Program-made: the position numbers and the translations under genes
Notes under the pieces: generated by a model
The model's input: the letters and a program-made list of their open reading frames with translations, nothing else
Told to the model about the DNA's origin: nothing
The model's database searches: none
Assembly: GCA_030746295.1 (NCBI GenBank)
Contig: JASLMY010000294.1
Location: 1-5,325, forward strand
Length of the DNA stretch: 5,325 nucleotides
Source: Alphaproteobacteria bacterium
Lineage (GTDB): Bacteria; Pseudomonadota; Alphaproteobacteria; GCA-2731375
Direction of reading: 5' to 3'
Shown here: piece after piece, positions 1 to 5,325 of the stretch
Numbering within the stretch: the first letter of the stretch is position 1
How the letters are laid out: every line of letters starts with the position of its first letter

Positions 1-447
1 GGCGTCGTCTTGATGGCCCGTCTCGCCCGCGAGGGGGACCGCTCGCGGAGCGCCGATTCGGTGCTGACGGCGGGGCAGCTTTCGAGCGAGAGTGGCGTGC
101 CGTTGCCGACGGTGGCGAAGATCCTGAAGCAGCTGACCGCGGCCGGCCTGGTGGTCTCGCAGCGCGGTGCCGGCGGCGGCTACGCGCTCAGCCGCTCGGC
201 CGAGGCGATCACGGCGGCGGACATCATCGGCGTCCTGGAAGGCCCGGTGCTGTTGACCGCCTGCGTCGACGGCTCGGGCGACGAATGCGGGGTCGAGGCC
301 CTTTGCCCCATGCGCGGCAACTGGAACAAGGTCAACGAGGCCGTCCGCCACGCCCTCGAAGAGGTCAGCCTCGCCGACATGGCGGCCCCGGTCCTGCCAT
401 TCCTGGCGCCGAATGGGCCACAGGCCAGCTTGGATGGCACTGCATGA
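1..447 (+). CDS. Rrf2-family SUF operon transcriptional regulator (IscR-like), 5' end cut by window
   Basis: Rrf2-family DNA-binding regulator of the kind found directly upstream of suf genes, probably an Fe-S-sensing repressor or activator of this operon. The reading frame is open from base 1 and begins GVVLMARLA. Family members usually start with about ten residues ending in LTDYGVVLM, so the true start lies outside the window; the TTG at 10 and ATG at 13 are internal codons. A winged helix-turn-helix spans about 64-195, with the recognition helix around [12 protein letters not shown] and the wing at RGAGGGYAL. The LEGP segment leads into three cysteines (codons at 262, 286 and 304, spacing CX7CX5C), then PMRGNW and a C-terminal helix ending SLADMA, all typical of SUF-type Rrf2 proteins. 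The His of the IscR CX5CX5CX2H motif is Arg here. The stop is TGA 445-447, 28 bases before sufB. Identification is by remembered family motifs. Family membership is confident; the exact regulatory sign is not. Confidence 0.92.
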   Translation, partial: GVVLMARLAREGDRSRSADSVLTAGQLSSESGVPLPTVAKILKQLTAAGLVVSQRGAGGGYALSRSAEAITAADIIGVLEGPVLLTACVDGSGDECGVEALCPMRGNWNKVNEAVRHALEEVSLADMAAPVLPFLAPNGPQASLDGTA

Positions 448-463
448 CACGCCTTTATGCAAC

Positions 464-468
464 AGGAG
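464..468 (+). promoter_or_regulatory. Shine-Dalgarno site of sufB
   Basis: AGGAG lies seven bases before the ATG at 476. It decides the sufB start in favour of 476 over in-frame ATGs at 413 and 434, which lie inside the regulator gene and have no comparable site. Confidence 0.8.
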
Positions 469-475
469 CAAAGGC

Positions 476-1933
<1,458 letters not shown>

Positions 1934-1949
1934 GGCCCTAGGGAAAACC

Positions 1950-1954
1950 GGAGA
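1950..1954 (+). promoter_or_regulatory. Shine-Dalgarno site of sufC
   Basis: GGAGA lies eight bases before the GTG at 1963 and fourteen before the in-frame ATG at 1969. The spacing favours the GTG start, giving a protein that begins MSMLEIQNL. Confidence 0.7.
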
Positions 1955-1962
1955 ATAGACAC

Positions 1963-2721
1963 GTGAGTATGTTGGAGATCCAAAACCTGCACGTCTCGGT
2001 CGACGGCAAGCCGGTGCTGAAGGGCATCGACCTCGAGATCGACGCCGGCCAGGTGCACGCGATCATGGGGCCGAACGGCTCGGGCAAGAGCACGCTTGCC
2101 TACGTCCTCTCGGGCCGCGAGGGCTATGAGGTGACCGAGGGCGGCGTGCGCTACCAGGGCCACGACCTCTTGGAGATGGCGCCCGAGGAACGCGCGGCCG
2201 AGGGCGTCTTCCTCGCCTTCCAGTATCCGGTCGAGCTGCCGGGTGTCACCAACATGTCGTTCCTGAAGGCGGCGGTGAACGCCGTGCGCAAGCATCGGGG
2301 CGACTCCGACCTCGACGCCATGCAGTTCCTGAAGCTGGTGCGCACCAAGACGGCGATGCTGGGGATCACGGACGAGATGCTGAAGCGGGCCGTCAACGTC
2401 GGCTTCTCCGGCGGCGAGAAGAAGCGCAACGAGGTCCTGCAGATGGCGGTTTTGGAGCCGGCGCTCGCGGTCCTGGACGAGACCGACAGCGGCCTCGACA
2501 TCGATGCCCTGAAGGTGGTGGCCGACGGGGTCAACGCGCTGCGCGGGCCGGAGCGGGCGATGCTGGTGATCACCCATTACCAGCGCCTCCTCGACTACAT
2601 CGTGCCCGACCGGGTGCATGTCCTGGCGCACGGCCGCATTGCCGAGAGCGGCGGCAAGGAACTGGCGTTGAAGCTGGAGGACCAGGGCTATGCCGCCTAC
2701 GAGGCGGAAGCGGCGGCCTAG
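1963..2721 (+). CDS. sufC: Fe-S cluster assembly ATPase SufC
   Basis: ABC-type ATPase of the soluble SufBCD complex. It has no membrane segments; ATP binding and hydrolysis by a SufC pair rearranges SufB and SufD so that the cluster can form. The 252-residue length is normal for the family. Visible motifs are Walker A GPNGSGKST (36-44, Lys42), Q-loop Gln87 in AFQYPVELPG, the SufC-type signature FSGGEKKR (148-155), Walker B LAVLDE (168-173, catalytic Glu173), D-loop SGLD (176-179) and H-loop His205 in ITHYQRLL. These sit two residues beyond the E. coli equivalents (Lys40, Glu171, His203), matching the slightly longer N-terminus. TDSGLDIDALKVVADGVN is highly characteristic of SufC. The start is GTG with GGAGA upstream. 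The gene lies 29 bases after sufB and its TAG stop touches the sufD ribosome-binding site. All catalytic residues are present. Confidence 0.98.
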   Translation: MSMLEIQNLHVSVDGKPVLKGIDLEIDAGQVHAIMGPNGSGKSTLAYVLSGREGYEVTEGGVRYQGHDLLEMAPEERAAEGVFLAFQYPVELPGVTNMSFLKAAVNAVRKHRGDSDLDAMQFLKLVRTKTAMLGITDEMLKRAVNVGFSGGEKKRNEVLQMAVLEPALAVLDETDSGLDIDALKVVADGVNALRGPERAMLVITHYQRLLDYIVPDRVHVLAHGRIAESGGKELALKLEDQGYAAYEAEAAA

Positions 2722-2727
2722 GAGAGG
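2721..2727 (+). promoter_or_regulatory. Shine-Dalgarno site of sufD, overlapping the sufC stop
   Basis: GGAGAGG begins on the last base of the sufC TAG stop and lies three bases before the GTG at 2731 (six bases from its GGAG core). A ribosome finishing sufC therefore sits on the sufD initiation site, which suggests coupled translation. Confidence 0.75.
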
Positions 2728-2730
2728 CGC

Positions 2731-4068
2731 GTGAGCACGGCATCCCAGACGACGCGAGCGCTGATCGGGCATTACGATGCCCTGAAGCCGATACTGCCCG
2801 GGGCCGGCCGGCCCTGGCTGGAGGCGCTGCGCGAGGGCGCCATCGCCGGCTTCGCCGAGCTGGGCCTACCGGGCCCGAAGGACGAGGACTGGCGGCACAC
2901 CAGCCTGAATGCCTTCGCCGGGACGGACTGGCGCCAGGCGCGCGAGAGCGATGCCGTCGCGGCCGTCGATTCCGTGCCGAGCCTGTTGGCCGAGGCCGGA
3001 CCAACGCACCGTCTGGTCTTCGTCAACGGACGCCTGAGCCCGGCCCTCTCGCGCACCGAAACGTTGCCCGACGGCGTCCGCCTGGGCGGCCTCGCCGAGG
3101 CCTTGGCCGCGGACGACGGCGAGCTGGCCCGGAGCCTGGGCCAGGTAGCGATCACCTGCACGGCACCCTTTGTCGCCCTCAATACCGCCCTGATGCAGGA
3201 CGGCATGGTGCTGCACTTGCCCGAGGCCGCCGTCGTCGAGGCGCCGATCGAGATCGTCCACCTGACGCTGCCCGATTCCGAGCCCGTCCTGCGCAATCCC
3301 CGCCACCTGATCGTCGCCGGGGCGGCGAGCCGGGCCACTATCGTCGAGCATCACCTGGCGCTGGGTGACGGCATTTATGGCGTCAACGGCACCACCGAGG
3401 TCCGCGTCGGTCGGGACGCGGCGCTGCGCCTCTACACGCTCCAGGACCAGGGCCGGCAGGCCTTTCACCTGCATCAGACCGCGGTCCATATCGACGCGGG
3501 CGGCGCCTTCGACAGTTTCCAACTGGCCCTCGGCGCCCGCCAGGCCCGCAACGAGGTCCGCGTCAACCTGGCCGGGCCCGACGCCGCCTGTCGCATCGAC
3601 GGCGCCTATGCCCTGGGACAAGGCCAGCATTGCGACAACCTGACGGCGGTCGACCACGCCGAGATCCGCACCGCCAGCGGCCAGGTCTTCAAGGGCGTCC
3701 TCGACGACGATGCGCACGCCGTCTTCCAGGGCAAGGTGACCGTGCATCCGGGCGCCCAGGGGGCCGACGGCCAGCAGCTCAACAAGACGCTGCTCTTGTC
3801 GGACAAGGTCGAGATCGACACCAAGCCCGAGCTCGAGATTTACGCCGACGACGTCAAATGTAGTCACGGCGCCACCGCCGGCGAGCTCTCCGACGAGGCG
3901 ATCTTCTACTTGCGCAGCCGCGGCATTCCAGAGGCCGAAGCCCGCGACATGCTGGTCGAGGCCTTCCTCGCCGAAGCCATCGCCGAGATCGCCGAGACCC
4001 GGGTTCGGGACGCCTTCCAGGCGGCGCTGACCGCGCGGCTCGGCAGCGGTAGCGAGGGAACCAGATGA
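2731..4068 (+). CDS. sufD: Fe-S cluster assembly protein SufD
   Basis: SufB paralogue that forms the other half of the SufB-SufC2-SufD complex and contributes to cluster assembly and iron acquisition at the shared interface. The protein has 445 residues, slightly longer than E. coli SufD (423). The N-terminal helical part carries the SufD motif GPKDEDWRHTSL (48-59). The beta-helix core follows from roughly residue 165 to 425, including PRHLIVAG near 191. Its diagnostic C-terminal block is LEIYADDVKCSHGAT, with Cys377 and His379 equivalent to E. coli Cys358 and His360; His360 is the residue paired with SufB Cys405 in cluster formation. IFYLRSRGI and a final amphipathic region follow. The GTG start has GGAGAGG directly upstream. 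The gene begins nine bases after sufC and its TGA overlaps the sufS ATG. SufD is usually less conserved than SufB, and no key residue seems missing. Confidence 0.97.
   Translation: MSTASQTTRALIGHYDALKPILPGAGRPWLEALREGAIAGFAELGLPGPKDEDWRHTSLNAFAGTDWRQARESDAVAAVDSVPSLLAEAGPTHRLVFVNGRLSPALSRTETLPDGVRLGGLAEALAADDGELARSLGQVAITCTAPFVALNTALMQDGMVLHLPEAAVVEAPIEIVHLTLPDSEPVLRNPRHLIVAGAASRATIVEHHLALGDGIYGVNGTTEVRVGRDAALRLYTLQDQGRQAFHLHQTAVHIDAGGAFDSFQLALGARQARNEVRVNLAGPDAACRIDGAYALGQGQHCDNLTAVDHAEIRTASGQVFKGVLDDDAHAVFQGKVTVHPGAQGADGQQLNKTLLLSDKVEIDTKPELEIYADDVKCSHGATAGELSDEAIFYLRSRGIPEAEARDMLVEAFLAEAIAEIAETRVRDAFQAALTARLGSGSEGTR
4054..4058 (+). promoter_or_regulatory. Shine-Dalgarno site of sufS
   Basis: GAGGG inside the last sufD codons lies six bases before the ATG at 4065, supporting that start at the ATGA overlap. 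Confidence 0.65.
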
Positions 4069-5325
4069 CAGCCGCCGAAAGCGCCCCAATCGGCGAGGGC
4101 CACAACCGCCCCGCCTTCGACGTCGAGCGGGTCCGCCGGGACTTCCCCGTCCTGCAGCGCGAGGTCTACGGCAAGCCGCTCGTCTACCTCGACAGCGGCG
4201 CCAGCGCCCAGAAGCCGCAGGTCGTGATCGACACCATGCGCCAGGTCATGGAGGAGGAGTACGCCAACATTCACCGTGGCGTGCACTACCTCAGCCAGCT
4301 CGCGACCCAGCGTTACGACGCGGTCCGCGGCAAGGTCGCCCGCTTCCTCAACGCCGCCCGCGAGGAGGAGATCGTCTTCACCCACGGCGCCACCGAGGCG
4401 ATCAACCTGGTGGCGGCGAGCTGGGGTCGAAGCTTCCTCAGCGAAGGCGACGAGGTGGTGATCTCCTGCATGGAGCATCATGCCAACATCGTCCCCTGGC
4501 AGCTGTTGCGCGAGGAGAAGGGTATCGTCGTCCGAGTGGTACCCATGGACGACGACGGCAACTTCCTGCTCGACGCCTTCGAGGAGATGCTGGGCCCGCG
4601 CACCAAGCTCGTCTCGGTGGCGCACGTCTCCAACGTGCTGGGCACCGTGCTGCCGGTGCAGGAGATCATCCGCCTGGCGCACGGGCGGGGCATCCCGGTG
4701 CTGCTGGACGGCTGCCAGGGCATCACCCATATGCCGGTCGACGTCCAGGACCTCGACTGCGACTTCTACGTCTTCGCCCCGCACAAGCTCTATGGGCCGG
4801 GCGGCGTCGGCGTCCTCTACGGCAAGTACGGGATCCTGGAGCGGATGCCGCCCTACCAAGGTGGCGGCGACATGATCGCCTCGGTCTCCTTCGAGAAGAC
4901 GACCTACCAGGCGCCGCCGTTCCGCTTCGAGGCCGGCACGCCGGCGATCCCGGAGACTATCGCACTCGGCACCACGATCGACTACCTCACCGATCTCGGC
5001 ATGGCGAACATCGCGGCGCACGAGGCCGAGGTGCTGGCCTATGCGCATGAGCGCCTAGCCAGAGTACCGGGCTTCACCATGTACGGCCGGGCGGCGGAGA
5101 AATCGAGCATCGTCTCCTTCACCCTCGACGACGTGCACGCCCACGACGTCGGCACCATCATCGACCGAGCCGGCGTGGCGCTCAGGGTCGGCCACCACTG
5201 CGCCCAGCCGCTGATGGACCGCCTGGGCGTCGTCGCCACTGCCCGGGCCTCGCTCGGCCTCTACAATACCAAGCAGCAGAACGACGGGTTGGCGGTGGCG
5301 CTGGAGCGGGGAAGGGAGATCTTAG
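4065..5325 (+). CDS. sufS: Cysteine desulfurase SufS (group II), 3' end cut by window
   Basis: PLP-dependent cysteine desulfurase that converts L-cysteine to L-alanine and holds the sulfur as a persulfide for the SUF scaffold. The frame is open from ATG 4065 to the window end without a stop, giving 420 residues. E. coli SufS has 406 and ends a residue or two beyond the equivalent point, so almost the whole protein is present. Landmarks are HRGVHYLSQLAT, HGATEAINLV, EHHANIVPW (His138, stacking on PLP), LLDGCQGITH (Asp215, Gln218), PHKLYGPGG (Schiff-base Lys241), FRFEAGTPAIPE, and RVGHHCAQPLM with Arg374 and catalytic Cys379, then Arg394 in ARASLGLYN. All sit 15 residues beyond the E. coli positions (Lys226, Cys364, Arg359, Arg379), matching a 15-residue longer N-terminus. 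The RxGHHC motif marks the SufS rather than the NifS/IscS group. The start overlaps the sufD stop as ATGA. Residues differing from E. coli near PLP are listed in findings. Confidence 0.97.
   Translation, partial: MTAAESAPIGEGHNRPAFDVERVRRDFPVLQREVYGKPLVYLDSGASAQKPQVVIDTMRQVMEEEYANIHRGVHYLSQLATQRYDAVRGKVARFLNAAREEEIVFTHGATEAINLVAASWGRSFLSEGDEVVISCMEHHANIVPWQLLREEKGIVVRVVPMDDDGNFLLDAFEEMLGPRTKLVSVAHVSNVLGTVLPVQEIIRLAHGRGIPVLLDGCQGITHMPVDVQDLDCDFYVFAPHKLYGPGGVGVLYGKYGILERMPPYQGGGDMIASVSFEKTTYQAPPFRFEAGTPAIPETIALGTTIDYLTDLGMANIAAHEAEVLAYAHERLARVPGFTMYGRAAEKSSIVSFTLDDVHAHDVGTIIDRAGVALRVGHHCAQPLMDRLGVVATARASLGLYNTKQQNDGLAVALERGREIL

Noticed and set aside
413..475. Extended sufB start adding 21 residues
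   Set aside because: The ATG at 413 lies inside the regulator, lacks a good ribosome-binding site, and the extra residues do not resemble SufB N-termini. ATG 476 has AGGAG and gives the expected length.
448..475. Possible promoter or attenuator between the regulator and sufB
   Set aside because: There are only 28 bases, largely taken up by the ribosome-binding site, with no -35/-10 pair or stem-loop visible.
1936..1943. CCCTAGGG palindrome between sufB and sufC as a terminator or operator
   Set aside because: It has only four-base arms with no loop and no following T run, so it cannot form a terminator. It is too short to support a regulator site without comparative evidence.
1969..1971. 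Alternative ATG start for sufC
   Set aside because: It is fourteen bases from GGAGA, while GTG 1963 is at a normal eight; the difference is only two residues.
2866..4089. 407-codon minus-strand open frame opposite sufD
   Set aside because: It is antisense to a clear sufD, has low-complexity Gly/Asp/Leu/Val composition, and no domain or operon context supports it.
3906..5048. 380-codon minus-strand open frame opposite sufS
   Set aside because: It is antisense to sufS with its conserved PLP residues, and its His/Asp/Val-rich translation matches codon-shadow expectations.

Overview
The window looks like a chromosomal segment of a GC-rich alphaproteobacterium, and the SufB, SufC and SufS wording resembles the Rhodospirillales and their relatives. 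This placement rests on remembered protein similarity and on base composition (roughly two thirds G+C by eye), not on a search. All genes are on the + strand and almost every base is coding.

Layout: (1) 1-447 is the 3' part, nearly all, of an Rrf2-family winged-helix regulator of the SUF-associated type, with about ten N-terminal codons cut off by the window edge. (2) 476-1933 is sufB. (3) 1963-2721 is sufC. (4) 2731-4068 is sufD. (5) 4065-5325 is sufS, which stays open to the last base and probably lacks only one or two codons plus the stop. The gaps are 28, 29 and 9 bases, followed by a 4-base ATGA overlap. No terminator or promoter is visible between genes, so this reads as one operon whose promoter lies upstream of the window.

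Together the genes encode the core of the SUF iron-sulfur cluster assembly machine. SufS takes sulfur from cysteine as a persulfide. The SufB-SufC-SufD complex receives the sulfur, and a nascent cluster forms at the SufB/SufD interface, driven by SufC ATP hydrolysis. The upstream Rrf2 protein has three conserved cysteines and probably senses Fe-S status to control the operon. A sulfur-transfer partner (SufE or SufU), an A-type carrier (SufA) and SufT are absent from the window and may lie downstream.

I see no undescribed system here; this is a well-known operon. The points worth a second look are fine-scale. They are the regulator's cysteine spacing with no His at the IscR fourth-ligand position, a nine-base perfect Shine-Dalgarno match inside sufB, lower-GC codon patches in the most conserved parts of sufB, and non-E. 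coli residues around the SufS cofactor site and dimer interface.
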